Below are positions 38,380 to 49,732 of a stretch of 64,000 bases of DNA, piece after piece. The translations under genes were made by a program, and so were the position numbers. Below the pieces are notes generated by a model. It ran no database searches. It was not told the DNA's origin and saw only the letters and a list, made by a program, of their open reading frames with translations. This DNA is from Tragulus kanchil (Eukaryota > Chordata > Mammalia > Artiodactyla > Tragulidae). The stretch covers positions 189,906,801 to 189,970,800 of the forward strand of contig JAIOJX010000025.1 in assembly GCA_022376925.1 (NCBI GenBank), given 5' to 3'. Every line of letters begins with the position of its first letter. Position 1 is the first letter of the stretch.

Positions 38380-40256
38380 AACCAGGCGGCAGGCCGGAGG
38401 CGGCGGCGCCGTGCTTTTACAAGGAGGAGCCATCCCGGGAGCCGATCGCCGACGGGCTGGGGCGGGCCGGTGCCCCCAGCCCTGGTCCTGGCAGCAGGTG
38501 CGCCCTGGGGGGCCGGGGGACGGCTCTGCCTCAAGAGGCTCCGCGCGCCAGCCTCGGGCCTGCGGAGGCGTGCCGGCCGGGCCCCGTGGAGGCTGGGGAG
38601 GCGCTTCACCCGCGGTGTGCCCGCCCGGCCCAGCCCAGCCTTGCCGCGGAAGCACGCCCTCCAGGCGGCCACCCGGGAGCCCTGCGACGGCCCCGGAGCC
38701 AGGGGAGTGGCCCCTTCGCGTGTGGGGACTGCGGGAAGGCCTTCCAGCGCAGCGCGGCGCTGGCGCTGCACCGGCGCTGGCACGCTCGGGCAAAGGCCTA
38801 CACGTGCGGTGAGTGCGGCAAGGCCTTCAGCTGGAGCACGAGCCTCCTGGAGCACCGGCGCGTGCACACGGGCGAGAAGCCCTTCCTGTGCGGCCAGTGC
38901 GGCAAGGCCTTCAGCTGCCACTCGTCTCTCAACGTGCACCGGCGCGTGCACACGGGCGAGCGGCCCTACAAGTGTGGCGTCTGCGCCAAGGCCTTCAGCT
39001 GCAGCTCGCTGCTGGGCATGCACCTGCGCGTGCACACGGGCGAGCGGCCCTACCGCTGCGGCGAGTGCGGCAAGGCCTTCAACCAGCGCACCCACCTCAC
39101 GCGCCACCACCGCGTGCACACGGGCGAGAAGCCCTACCGCTGCGGCGCCTGCGGCCGGGCCTTTGCTTGCCACTCGTCCCTGACGGTGCACGAGAAGCTG
39201 CACAGCGGGGACAAGCCCTTCCGGTGCGGCGACTGCCAGAAGGCCTTCAGCAGCCGCTCGCGCCTGACGCTGCACCAGCGCGCGCACACGGGCGAGAAGC
39301 CCTTCCAGTGCGGCCAGTGCGGCAAGGCCTTCAGCTGCCACTCGTCTCTCAACGTGCACCGGCGCGTGCACACGGGCGAGCGGCCCTACAAGTGTGGCGT
39401 CTGCGCCAAGGCCTTCAGCTGCAGCTCGCTGCTGGGCATGCACCTGCGCGTGCACACGGGCGAGCGGCCCTACCGCTGCGGCGAGTGCGGCAAGGCCTTC
39501 AACCAGCGCACCCACCTCACGCGCCACCACCGCGTGCACACGGGCGAGAAGCCCTACCGCTGCGGCGCCTGCGGCCGGGCCTTTGCTTGCCACTCGTCCC
39601 TGACGGTGCACGAGAAGCTGCACAGCGGGGACAAGCCCTTCCGGTGCGGCGACTGCCAGAAGGCCTTCAGCAGCCGCTCGCGCCTGACGCTGCACCAGCG
39701 CGCGCACACGGGCGAGAAGCCCTTCCAGTGCGGCCAGTGCGCCAAGGCCTTCAGCTGCCACTCGTACCTGGTGGTGCACCAGCGCACGCACAGCGGGGAG
39801 AAGCCCTTCCGCTGCAACGAGTGCGGCAAGGCCTTCAGCTCCCACTCCTACCTGGTGGTGCACCAGCGGGTCCACACGGGCGAGAAGCCCTTCGACTGCA
39901 GCCGCTGCTGGAAGGCCTTCAGCTGCCAGTCCTCCCTCATCGTGCACCAGCGGGTCCACACGGGCGAGAAGCCCTACCGGTGCGGCCAGTGTGGCCGGGC
40001 CTTCAGCCAGAATCACTGTCTCGTTAAGCACAGGAAGACCCACTTGGCAGAGAAGCCCTTCAGGCGTCAGGGGCGCGGGGAGGTGCTCGGCTGGAGCGGC
40101 GCCCTGGCGGAGCGCCGCCGGCTGCACGGCGGCGAGAAGCCTTTTGCCGTCCAGTTGGACGAGCGCTTGCTGGACTCCTGCTATGGGCCCGAGGGCCTGC
40201 TGGGCACAGGGGGCTCGGACAGGAGCAGCGTGGCTCCGTCGATGCCCTGGATGTGA
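38380..40256 (+). CDS. ZNF74: ZNF74 zinc-finger exon, KRAB C2H2 transcription factor
   Basis: Terminal coding exon: acceptor TGTCTTCCAG (AG at 38378-38379), entering in phase 1 ([18 protein letters not shown]). A spacer of about 110 residues is followed by sixteen intact C2H2 fingers from 38715 to about 40043, joined by HTGEKP-type linkers, then a seventeenth finger with no cysteines (FRRQGRGEVLGW, 40059-40127). The tail KPFAVQLDERLL matches the ZNF74 C-terminus (KPLAIQFN in human). Finger sequences (SCHSSLNVH, NQRTHLTRHH, SRSRLTLHQ, QNHCL) match ZNF74 one for one. Human ZNF74 has twelve fingers as I recall; here five extra come from a 420-bp internal repeat. The TGA at 40254 is probably premature, because the conserved end (SSPRN) lies in another frame at 40300-40328. 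Role: a nuclear DNA- and RNA-binding KRAB-ZNF protein. Confidence 0.95.
38880..39719 (+). repeat. ZNF74: In-register five-finger tandem repeat (38880-39299 / 39300-39719)
   Basis: Fingers 3-7 repeated as fingers 8-12, exactly 5 x 84 = 420 bp apart. I see a single difference (T at 38887 / A at 39307, Leu to Gln). Finger 8 starts like finger 13 (FQCGQC) and continues like finger 3 (GKAFSCHSSLNV), so it is a hybrid. Confidence 0.93.
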
Positions 40257-41010
40257 CGCAGCCCCCGGCGCGGTCTCCCCTCGGCGGGCGGGAGTTTCAT
40301 CTCCCCTTGGCAGCAGCCCCAGGAACTAACCTGTGAGTGTGTGTGCGAGTGAGACGCACGCACCTGAAACAGGCCTGCGAGGTCGTCGGCGCCTGGGGAG
40401 GGGTCTGCCGGAGGAGAGGTGAGCCCGGTGGTCCTCTGTGAGGGTCTGGAGGGTGTAGGTGAGGTCTCTCCTCAGTTAAAGGGGAGTCCTGTCCTCGGTG
40501 GTCACCGGCGCCTCCTGTATGATTTCCATCTGGAGTTTCTTCTGTAAACTTGTTTAGAATGGTAATTTAAGAAAAAAATTTACAGATAGTATTACTTCTA
40601 AGAGAACAGTGTATTCTGGGGAGGGAGAATAAGCTCAGGTGGTGGACATCTGGGGGGAAAAGGCAAATTTCCTGAACTCACCTCACTCGGTCAGTGACCG
40701 AGAAGCTGGCACGACAGCAGCTGGCACAGCCGGGCCCTCAGGCGCCAGCCTCTCGTCTGGCCGGCCCGTCCGCGGCGGCAGCGGACAGGTGTGTGGAAGC
40801 ACCCGCTGTGCCCCCGGGCTGGCGGGCTCACCTGCAGGCCGCCCTGGAGAGAGAGGGCTTTAGTCTGGGACCGGTGTAATCCTGCTCACATCTGTACAGA
40901 GCATTTGTGACACAAACTTAAAAGTCTGGAGGCAAAGTAACCACATTTCAGAAGATGGGAAGTTGAGAAGAACACACCTGTAATTCTTAATAAAACTGCA
41001 TTTTGCACTT
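40257..41010 (+). other. ZNF74: ZNF74 3' UTR with poly(A) signal
   Basis: Contains the out-of-frame remains of the conserved C-terminus just after the stop, then non-coding sequence ending at AATAAA (40989-40994). Confidence 0.7.
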
Positions 41011-41021
41011 TGGTACGGTAC

Positions 41022-41185
41022 CTTCCACGTTCTGAGGCCGTGTTCTTGTTCCTCTAGCGTGGGGGGCGGCAGTCTGTCATCGGAGCCCCCGGCCCTCGCC
41101 TGCGCGGCCTCGCTGTCCTCGGAGGGGAGGCTCTGGGTGGAGCGCTGCTCGTCCGCGGGGTGCAGAAGCTGTTTCCAAGCGCTCA
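41022..41185 (-). other. Exon-like coding segment on the minus strand
   Basis: A 164-nt stretch bounded on the minus strand by an acceptor-like TTTCTAACAG and a donor-like AAG|GTACCG. It is open for 54 codons with high-GC3 codon use (SAWKQLLHPADEQRSTQSLP ... TLEEQEHGLRTWK). I do not recognise the protein. It could be one exon of an unknown antisense gene converging on ZNF74, part of an old retrocopy, or chance. Confidence 0.25.
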
Positions 41186-41661
41186 CTGTTAGAAATCTTC
41201 CTTCACACGCCGTCTTATTGCATTCTTCTTAAAAGTAGATTCTTAGAAGGGAAAGGTTTGAAATGAAGGAAGCGAACACCACTCCGGCCACTGCAGTATG
41301 ATTTTGGTTGGGTGTGAGCAGAGCCGTGCCCCTGTCTCAGCGTGAGGCCAGCTGGCGCGGTGGGCGGGCGCGACCAGGGGCTGCGGGCGCAACCAGGTCC
41401 CTGGGCCAGTGGGGGCCCTTCCTCTGTGGCAGACAGGGAAAGTTCTGCTTGACCACTTCCCTGGTAAAAGATAAGTAGAATCTAGGTTTGGTTCATTATC
41501 ATAGTGTTTTCTCTTAAAAAAAAAAAAAAAAACAAGTTTAAAAGAAATTGACAGGCCTTGCTGCCCCCGCCCCTCCCGCACGCCGGGCACGGCTGCTAGC
41601 GCCTTGGCAGCAGCACCTGCTGCTTCACGTGGCACCTTCTGATAATTGGAGAGGTTGGAAT
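41186..41661. other. Intergenic
   Basis: No supported gene. An A-run at 41516-41533 may be the tail of an old insertion. Confidence 0.4.
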
Positions 41662-41980
41662 TCTTTTTTTCTTCCTTTTTTTTGGGCGGGGGGTGCGGGT
41701 TGGGGAGGGAAGGGGGGCAGGAGGGCCACTTCTATTGGTCTTTCATTTACCTACTTTCATCCATCTTTGTTCTCTGGCCCGTGTGGGCCTCCCATGGCAG
41801 TGGCCTCTGTTGTCGCAGAGCACCGGCTCTGGGCGCACGCGCTCCAGAGCTCCGGCTCAGTAGTTGGACATATCGGTCCGGCTGCTCCGCGGCACGTGGG
41901 ATCTTCCCAGGCCAGGGATTGAACTGGCGCCCTCTGCACTGCAAGGCGGTGTCCTTACCCACTGGACCACCAGGGAAGCC
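41662..41980 (-). mobile_element. Young tRNA-headed SINE, copy 5
   Basis: Full-length, minus strand, with G-rich block and head CCACCAGGGAAGCC. Confidence 0.93.
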
Positions 41981-42574
41981 CAGAACATGTATTTTAAATA
42001 CTTTAAATTTTTCATGCTTTACTCCTTATATCGATATGTGAAGAATGAAATTTTCCTAAGTACTGATTCATAGATACTGTTTATAAGCAGCACACAAAAT
42101 ATCCAGTTTCACAAACAAAAGTATCCAGGAATCCCTTTAAAGGCAATTTTAATCTTTAAGCTAAGTGCAAACAGAATACAATAAACTAAAAACACACACA
42201 AAACCTCAACTACACAAGTGGTTTTCATAGCCATCATGGTTTAATCAAGTAACTATTTTCACAATGAACAAACACTAACAATATCTTAAGAACACACCAC
42301 CCCAAATGCTGACACTGCCATTAGCTTCCAGCAGTGCCATTCCTGCTACTGAAGGCACCTAACTTTTAGAAGTTTTAATCTAACCTGGGGAAGTGAGTTG
42401 TCTTAAAACCTGACAAAGAGTATATTATAAACCTCAAAGGTCTTAAACCAAGTAAGTCTTCTAGCACAGAAGCATTCCTAGGAACCTTAGTTTCTCAAAC
42501 AATTTTAAAAAAAAGTGAACATCACTGTTGTTACCTGAAGAATATATTAAGATACTACCTTAAGACAAACTCCT
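41981..42574. other. AT-rich intergenic
   Basis: Nothing recognised. Confidence 0.4.
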
Positions 42575-42900
42575 GGGCTTCCCTGGTAGCTCAGTGGTAA
42601 AGAGCTCACCTGCCGATGCAGGAGACACGAGTTTGATCTCTGATCTGGGAGGATCCCACAGGCTGCGGAGCAACCAAGCCCGTGAGCCACAGCGATGCAG
42701 CCTGTGCTCTGGAGCCTCAGAGCCACAACTGTGGAGCCCGTGAGCCCCAGAGCCCGAGCTGCACAACAAGAGAGGCCACCGCAACAAGAAGCCTGCTCAC
42801 CTGAACCAGAGTGTAGCCCCCACTCCCTGCAACTAGAGAGGAGCCCACGGCAGCAGTGACAACCCAGAGTAGCCAACAATAAATAAATAAATATATTTTT
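42575..42900 (+). mobile_element. CHR-type SINE
   Basis: Plus strand: GGGCTTCCCTGGTAGCTCAG head, repeated GAGCC-rich body, (AATA)n tail. Short target duplication AAGACAAAC at 42563-42571 and 42905-42913. Confidence 0.88.
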
Positions 42901-42964
42901 TAAAAGACAAACATTCCTATAAAAGACTATTTTCCAGCATCATTTTCTCCTTAAAGACAAACCA

Positions 42965-43238
42965 GGGCTTCCTTGGTAGTCCAGTGGGTAGAGTCAGCCT
43001 TGCAGTGCAAGGGGCACCAGTTCAATCCCTGGCCCAGGAAGATCCCACGTGCCACGGAGCAGCTGGACCTGTGCATCCAAATTACGAGCCAGTGCTCTGA
43101 AGCACATGCGCCCAGAGCTGGTGCTCTGCAACAAGAGAGGCCACTGCCATGGGAGGCCCAAACAAGCCAAGGAATAAAGATAGATGAAATTAAATCATAA
43201 AAGAGGCCACATTTTTAAAAAGAAAAATTAAAAAAAAG
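42965..43238 (+). mobile_element. tRNA-headed SINE, diverged copy
   Basis: Same family as the young SINE, but diverged and without the C-rich tail block. Confidence 0.88.
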
Positions 43239-43246
43239 AAACAGTT

Positions 43247-45549
43247 CACTATCTTTTAATAACTTACAATGCTGTAGTCTAGTAAACTTTAGAAGTACAT
43301 GAAACATGTATCTTAACTATGAAAAGTCAGGGTACCATTTAGATTTCACACATTAAACAGCTATAGTTACCACGGCACAAGCACACAAAGATGAATCCAT
43401 CACTTAGATGGTCAAGAATTAGAAAAACCTGAATGGTTTGCAAGGTACTCTGGTCATTAAAAGCCACTAAGTAGGGACCTTGAAGAAAAAAAAAAAGCCA
43501 ATAAGTAATTCAAGTAAGGTAATCGCAGGCAATAAAAGGCTCAGATACCACTCTGAAATTGAAAACATGAAAACAAAGCCTGAGATCTTTGTGGTTCTCC
43601 ATCCTTCATTCACATGGCTACGTATCAGGGCCTTACTGTGGAAAACATAGTTATTATTAAATATGGTTTTCCTAGAAGATAATGAAGCTTCAGAAAGTAC
43701 GGAAGAGGTCAAGATCCATAGTTTGCTTCATCAAATGCTTTTCTAGCTCATTTCAATTTTTCATTCATAGTAAGCAAGTCTTTAACCCTATCAAACTCCC
43801 TGAGTCCTTTGGAATCAAAAAGATACTTGTACCAGACCTTGTCTTCCAGCTGGCTTTGACTTGTGAGTCATTTCAGCGATGAACTTTATGACAAGGTCCC
43901 CAAGATACAGGATAAGTATTCTGGTCATGTCCAAACCCACACCCACCATATACTGTAATCCTTTAGAAAAAAGGCTATTTGGAGAAGGAAATGGCAACCC
44001 AGTCCAGTATTCCTGCCTGGAGAATCCCATGGACAGAGAAGCCTGGTGAGCTACAGTCATGGGGGTCAGTGGTGAGGAATCATCTTCCTGTAAGGCAGGA
44101 GCCCCGGCGTCCATCCCTGGCCTGGGAAGGTCCCCTGGAGGAGGGCATGGCAACCAGCTCCAGGATTCTTTTTTTTTTTTTTTAAATATTTAGTTAGTCT
44201 TGGCAGGGGGTGGGTTGGGGAGGAAGCAGGGTGGGCGGGCCACTTCTATTGGTCTTTTTATTTACTATTTTCATCCATCTTTAGTCTTTGGCCCGTGTGG
44301 GCCTCCCTTCACAGTGGTCTCTGTTGTTGCAAAGTGCCTACTCTGGGCGCATGCGCTCCAGGGCTCCAGCTCGGTAATTGGACACATCAGTCCAAAATCT
44401 CACTATCTTTAATAACTTACAATGCTGTAGTCTAGTAAACTTTAGAAGTACATGAAACATGTATCTTAACTATGAAAAGTCAGGGTACCATTTAGATTTC
44501 ACACATTAAACAGCTATAGTTACCACGGCACAAGCACACAAAGATGAATCCATCACTTAGATGGTCAAGAATTAGAAAAACCTGAATGGTTTGCAAGGTA
44601 CTCTGGTCATTAAAAGCCACTAAGTAGGGACCTTGAAGAAAAAAAAAAAGCCAATAAGTAATTCAAGTAAGGTAATCGCAGGCAATAAAAGGCTCAGATA
44701 CCACTCTGAAATTGAAAACATGAAAACAAAGCCTGAGATCTTTGTGGTTCTCCATCCTTCATTCACATGGCTACGTATCAGGGCCTTACTGTGGAAAACA
44801 TAGTTATTATTAAATATGGTTTTCCTAGAAGATAATGAAGCTTCAGAAAGTACGGAAGAGGTCAAGATCCATAGTTTGCTTCATCAAATGCTTTTCTAGC
44901 TCATTTCAATTTTTCATTCATAGTAAGCAAGTCTTTAACCCTATCAAACTCCCCTGAGTCCTTTGGAATCAAAAAGATACTTGTACCAGACCTTGTCTTC
45001 CAGCTGGCTTTGACTTGTGAGTCATTTCAGCGATGAACTTTATGACAAGGTCCCCAAGATACAGGATAAGTATTCTGGTCATGTCCAAACCCACACCCAC
45101 CATATACTGTAATCCTTTAGAAAAAAGGCTATTTGGAGAAGGAAATGGCAACCCAGTCCAGTATTCCTGCCTGGAGAATCCCATGGACAGAGAAGCCTGG
45201 TGAGCTACAGTCATGGGGGTCAGTGGTGAGGAATCATCTTCCTGTAAGGCAGGAGCCCCGGCGTCCATCCCTGGCCTGGGAAGGTCCCCTGGAGGAGGGC
45301 ATGGCAACCAGCTCCAGGATTCTTTTTTTTTTTTTTTAAATATTTAGTTAGTCTTGGCAGGGGGTGGGTTGGGGAGGAAGCAGGGTGGGCGGGCCACTTC
45401 TATTGGTCTTTTTATTTACTATTTTCATCCATCTTTAGTCTTTGGCCCGTGTGGGCCTCCCTTCACAGTGGTCTCTGTTGTTGCAAAGTGCCTACTCTGG
45501 GCGCATGCGCTCCAGGGCTCCAGCTCGGTAATTGGACACATCAGTCCAG
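43247..45549. repeat. Tandem duplication J (43247-44395 / 44401-45549)
   Basis: Offset 1,153-1,154 bp, differing by single-base run lengths (TCTTTTAATA/TCTTTAATA, CTCCCTG/CTCCCCTG). Copy 1 ends in the middle of a SINE body. Content is intergenic sequence plus a Bov-tA and part of a SINE. Confidence 0.92.
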
Positions 45550-45772
45550 CCGCTCCGTGGCACGTGGGGTCTTCCCAGGCCAGGGATCGAACCGGTGCCC
45601 CTTGCACTGCAAGGCGGTGTCCTTACCCACTGGACCACCAGGGAAGCCCCCCACTCCAGGATACTTCCCCAGTATTCTTACCTGGAGAATTTTGCATGAA
45701 CAGAGGACCCTGATAGGCCATAGTCCATGGAGTCATGGAGAGTTGGACATGACTGAAGAGATTAAGCAGTAG
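45131..45772 (+). mobile_element. Bov-A/Bov-tA SINE split by a younger SINE (left part duplicated at 43978-44166)
   Basis: Bov-A unit (GGAGAAGGAAATGGCAACCC, CCTGGAGAATCCCATGGACA) followed by a Bov-tA part to 45320, resuming at 45653 with a second Bov-A unit to 45772. Between them lies a minus-strand tRNA-headed SINE (45322-45647), flanked by CTCCAGGAT on both sides. Confidence 0.88.
45322..45647 (-). mobile_element. Young tRNA-headed SINE, copy 6, inside Bov-tA
   Basis: Minus strand, full length. The truncated duplicate at 44168-44395 belongs to duplication J. Confidence 0.92.
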
Positions 45773-45906
45773 CAGTGATGATCAGACTCCTCTTTTTAAT
45801 GACTAGGTTGTAAGGAGGTTATCTAATTTTATCTAATTTTAAAAGAAGAAACCAAGGTATGCTAACCAGTATAGATGAAACAAGTTTAAAAAATAAAAAT
45901 ACTGAG

Positions 45907-46225
45907 GGGCTTCCCTGGTGGTCCAGTGGGTAAGGACACCGCCTTGGAGTGCAAGGGGCACCGGTTCGATCCCTGGCCTGGGAAGATCCCACGTGCCGTG
46001 GAGCGGCTGGACCGACGTGTCCAATTACCGAGCTGGAGCCCTGGAGCGCATGCGCCCAGAGCCAGTGCTCTGCGACTACAGACGCCACTGTGATGGGAGG
46101 CCCGCATGGGCTAAAGAACAAAGACGGATGAAAATGGAGAAATGAAAGAGCAATGGAAGTGGCCTGCCCGCTCCCCTCCCTCCCCAACCCGACCCCCCCC
46201 GCAAAAAAAAAATAAAATAATAAAA
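45907..46225 (+). mobile_element. Young tRNA-headed SINE, copy 7 (duplicate 47027-47342)
   Basis: Plus strand, full length: head with A and B boxes, body, C-rich block (CCCCTCCCTCCCCAACCCGA), A-rich tail. Confidence 0.94.
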
Positions 46226-46708
46226 TGAGAGCACCGAGATGAATTACTTGTGTGGCTACGTAGAAGAGATTTACTGTGTATGAAAATTGACTCACTTTTT
46301 TGGCAGAAGGAAAAGTGGACAAGTATACAAATACCTAGGCCATGTTTGAGTCGTCATTTGTAGAGAGTTTCCACAGAGACTCAGTAAGGGCTTAATAAAA
46401 TTAGGAGATCAAATGGAAAAAAAACGGCTGTTTATTTACCCAGTCTCTGCACCTCCTCTAATTTCTTCATTTTGTTCCTCAAAGGTGGGGTCTTCCTCTG
46501 CCATCCCATCAGCCAGCCAGCTCCGAGGTGACAGCATATTCTTATCACTGGTCTTCCTTCAAGAAAACTATGGGAAAGACCCATTAGTCCCCTTATATTG
46601 AAACCTAAGTGTTCTTTTTACATAGAAACTTTGTGCTCTCATACAGTAATACATGTATACTAAAGAAACGAGGTGGGGGAATTAAGTTTACAAGAAACAA
46701 AACCACCC
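46226..46708. other. Intergenic (duplicated at 47343-47830)
   Basis: No gene or named repeat. Confidence 0.4.
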
Positions 46709-47830
46709 TCGAACCGTGCCCTTGCACTGCAAGGCGGTGTCCTTACCCACTGGACCACCAGGGAAGCCCCCCACTCCAGGATACTTCCCCAGTATTCTTA
46801 CCTGGAGAATTTTGCATGAACAGAGGACCCTGATAGGCCATAGTCCATGGAGTCATGGAGAGTTGGACATGACTGAAGAGATTAAGCAGTAGCAGTGATG
46901 ATCAGACTCCTCTTTTTAATGACTAGGTTGTAAGGAGGTTATCTAATTTTATCTAATTTTAAAAGAAGAAACCAAGGTATGCTAACCAGTATAGATGAAA
47001 CAAGTTTAAAAAATAAAAATACTGAGGGGCTTCCCTGGTGGTCCAGTGGGTAAGGACACCGCCTTGGAGTGCAAGGGGCACCGGTTCGATCCCTGGCCTG
47101 GGAAGATCCCACGTGCCGTGGAGCGGCTGGACCGACGTGTCCAATTACCGAGCTGGAGCCCTGGAGCGCATGCGCCCAGAGCCAGTGCTCTGCGACTACA
47201 GACGCCACTGTGATGGGAGGCCCGCATGGGCTAAAGAACAAAGACGGATGAAAATGGAGAAATGAAAGAGCAATGGAAGTGGCCTGCCCGCTCCCCTCCC
47301 TCCCCAACCCGACCCCCGCAAAAAAAAAATAAAATAATAAAATGAGAGCACCGAGATGAATTACTTGTGTGGCTACGTAGAAGAGATTTACTGTGTATGA
47401 AAATTGACTCACTTTTTTGGCAGAAGGAAAAGTGGACAAGTATACAAATACCTAGGCCATGTTTGAGTCGTCATTTGTAGAGAGTTTCCACAGAGACTCA
47501 GTAAGGGCTTAATAAAATTAGGAGATCAAATGGAAAAAAAACGGCTGTTTATTTACCCAGTCTCTGCACCTCCTCTAATTTCTTCATTTTGTTCCTCAAA
47601 GGTGGGGTCTTCCTCTGCCATCCCATCAGCCAGCCAGCTCCGAGGTGACAGCATATTCTTATCACTGGTCTTCCTTCAAGAAAACTATGGGAAAGACCCA
47701 TTAGTCCCCTTATATTGAAACCTAAGTGTTCTTTTTACATAGAAACTTTGTGCTCTCATACAGTAATACATGTATACTAAAGAAACGAGGTGGGGGGAAT
47801 TAAGTTTACAAGAAACAAAACCACCCTCAA

Positions 47831-48085
47831 GGGCTTCCCTGGTGGTCCAGTGGGTAAGGACACTGCCTTGCAGTGCAAGGGCCGCCGGTTCGATCCCTGG
47901 CCTGGGAAGCTCCCACGTGCCGCGGAGCGGCTGGACCGATGTGTCCAATCACCGAGCCGGAGCTCTGGAGTGCATGCGCCCAGAGCCGGTGCTCTGCGAC
48001 AACAGAGGCCACCGCGATGGGAGGCCCACACGGGCCAAAGAACAAAGGTGGATGATGAAAGACCACTAGAAGTGGCCAAAAAAAG
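47831..48085 (+). mobile_element. Young tRNA-headed SINE, copy 8
   Basis: Flanked by ACCCTCAA at 47823-47830 and 48087-48094. It ends before the C-rich block. Confidence 0.93.
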
Positions 48086-48133
48086 TACCCTCAATTAGTT
48101 CACAGACATGACCTGGAGATGCATTTCCTTCTG

Positions 48134-48470
48134 TTTTTTTTTTTTTTTTTTTTAACAAAAAGTACAGAGGGTTTTATTATAGGGAAAATTATCTAGTTCA
48201 ATACATTGTTAAGGAACTGTACATGTTCTGATTCATTCCACTGCCGATCACCTTAGCTTCTCCCATGTTTGAGTCATAATCTTCAAAACTGCCCTTGCAT
48301 TTTTGCTCAGTCCACAGTTCTTTCAGCTGGACTTCTTTCATCTCCAGTACCACATGGACACACTTCAAAACTCCCCCCTCTGTAATCTTTGGGATTTGGT
48401 TTCCTCAAGCATCCTTAGAGTCAGAGGAGACACCTCTACCTGGTTCTGAATTTCAGACACCCTCCAAACA
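48134..48470 (-). pseudogene. Truncated processed retrocopy of an unidentified mRNA
   Basis: The minus strand ends with AATAAA (plus TTTATT at 48173-48178) followed about 20 bases later by a 20-base A tail (plus T-run 48134-48153), the mark of a reverse-transcribed mRNA 3' end. Upstream the frame reads VVLEMKEVQLKELWTEQKCK then GSFEDYDSNMGEAKVIGSGM, which looks like a C-terminal coding end. I do not recognise the parent gene. Confidence 0.5.
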
Positions 48471-48473
48471 TGT

Positions 48474-49370
48474 TTCAGAGCTTCCCTGGTCGGTCACTGT
48501 GAAGAGTCTGCCTGCTAATGCAGGAGATGCGCGCTCAGCCCCTGGACTGGGAAGATCCGTGAGGAAGGGAATGGTCGTCTCCTCGGGGGGCTGAGAATCC
48601 GACATGACTCAGCAACTAACCACCACCAAACGCGCAACACGTGACAATCATGTTCACTCCTAAGCTGTCACAGCCGAGAACAGTTTGTGTAATGTGTGTG
48701 TGCTTCGTCACTCAGACGTGTCCACTCTGCGACCCCACGGGCTGTAAGCCGCCAAGGCCCTCTGTCCCTGGGATTCTGCAACAAGACTGGAGTGGACTGC
48801 CACTGCCTTCATCACAGCCAGTCTGGGGAGGTCCCGGTGGTCCAGTGGATCAGGCGCCACTTGTCCTGCTGAGCCAGTGCACAGGGTCAGCGCCCTGGTC
48901 GAGCTCTAAGACCCCACACACCACAAGGTGGAGGCAGGAAGAACACCGTTTTGGTGGTTCCTCCCCAGAGAGCTGACCCGTCCTGTGAACAAGGGAAAGG
49001 GAAAGTCGCTTGGCTGTTACCGACTCTGCGGCCCACGGACGCGCCGTGAGAGTCTCCAGGCGAGAACGCCGGCGCGCGCAGCCGTGCGCTTGTCCAGGGG
49101 TGCCCCCCACCCGCACTCTCCTGCACGGGAAGCTGGCCCGTCAGCAGCTGGGCTACGAAGGAAGCCCGTAGCACAGGAAACCACAGACAGCGTGAGGTGC
49201 TGACGGCCACGTAAGCCTACACGGAAAGCTCCGTCAGGGTGAAGGTCAGCCGCACACTCTCTCTCCTCCTTTTGGCCATGCCACACAGGACGTGGGATCT
49301 CACTCCTCAAGCAGGGACGGAACGCCTGCCCTCGGCCGTGAAAGCCCGGAGTCACCCGCGGGCTCACCAG
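48474..49370. mobile_element. Cluster of old Bov-tA/Bov-A and CHR fragments
   Basis: 48474-48622 Bov-tA (+). 48690-48825 Bov-A (-), with CACTCTGCGACCCCACGGGC. 48829-48925 CHR-like (+). 48989-49100 Bov-A (-). 49262-49370 CHR-like (-). All are diverged and truncated. Confidence 0.65.
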
Positions 49371-49732
49371 GGCAGCGTTCACGTGCTTTTTCTCAAAACT
49401 GAATCCGTACTCTCTTTTATCCTCTTCCATTTAACATTTTGTGATGAGCACTTTGCACATTACAGAACATTTTCCAAAGACACTGTTGATGTCTCCGCCA
49501 GCTCTCCACCCTGGAGTCCCACGACTCGACCCCTCCCCTCATGGGTGAGCATCACGGCGACCTGTGGCATCAGGCCTGCCGGGGCGTGAACGGCAAGCGG
49601 CCGTGGACACGCCAGGCTGCCTGTCGGCTGAGCCCGCGGCACTCCGACCCACACAGGCCGCGAGTCTGCTTCTCCGTGCCGCTGCTGACACTGGCGTCAC
49701 CACGCAGGCTGCTGTCCGTCTGGGAGGTTTTG
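49371..49732. other. Intergenic
   Basis: No feature supported. Confidence 0.4.

Larger units (their letters stand above)
45587..47830. repeat. Tandem duplication K (45587-46708 / 46709-47830)
   Basis: Offset 1,120 bp (1,117 in places, from C-run differences near 46194/47314). The head of copy 2 has lost single G and C bases (ACCGGTGCCCC to ACCGTGCCC). The joint fuses AAACCACCCTC to the SINE head. Confidence 0.92.

Noticed and set aside
38352..40127. A 591-codon open frame antisense to the ZNF74 fingers, and a 404-codon frame in a second forward phase
   Set aside because: Shadows of a GC-rich, 84-bp periodic zinc-finger array. They repeat with finger period and have no independent domain.
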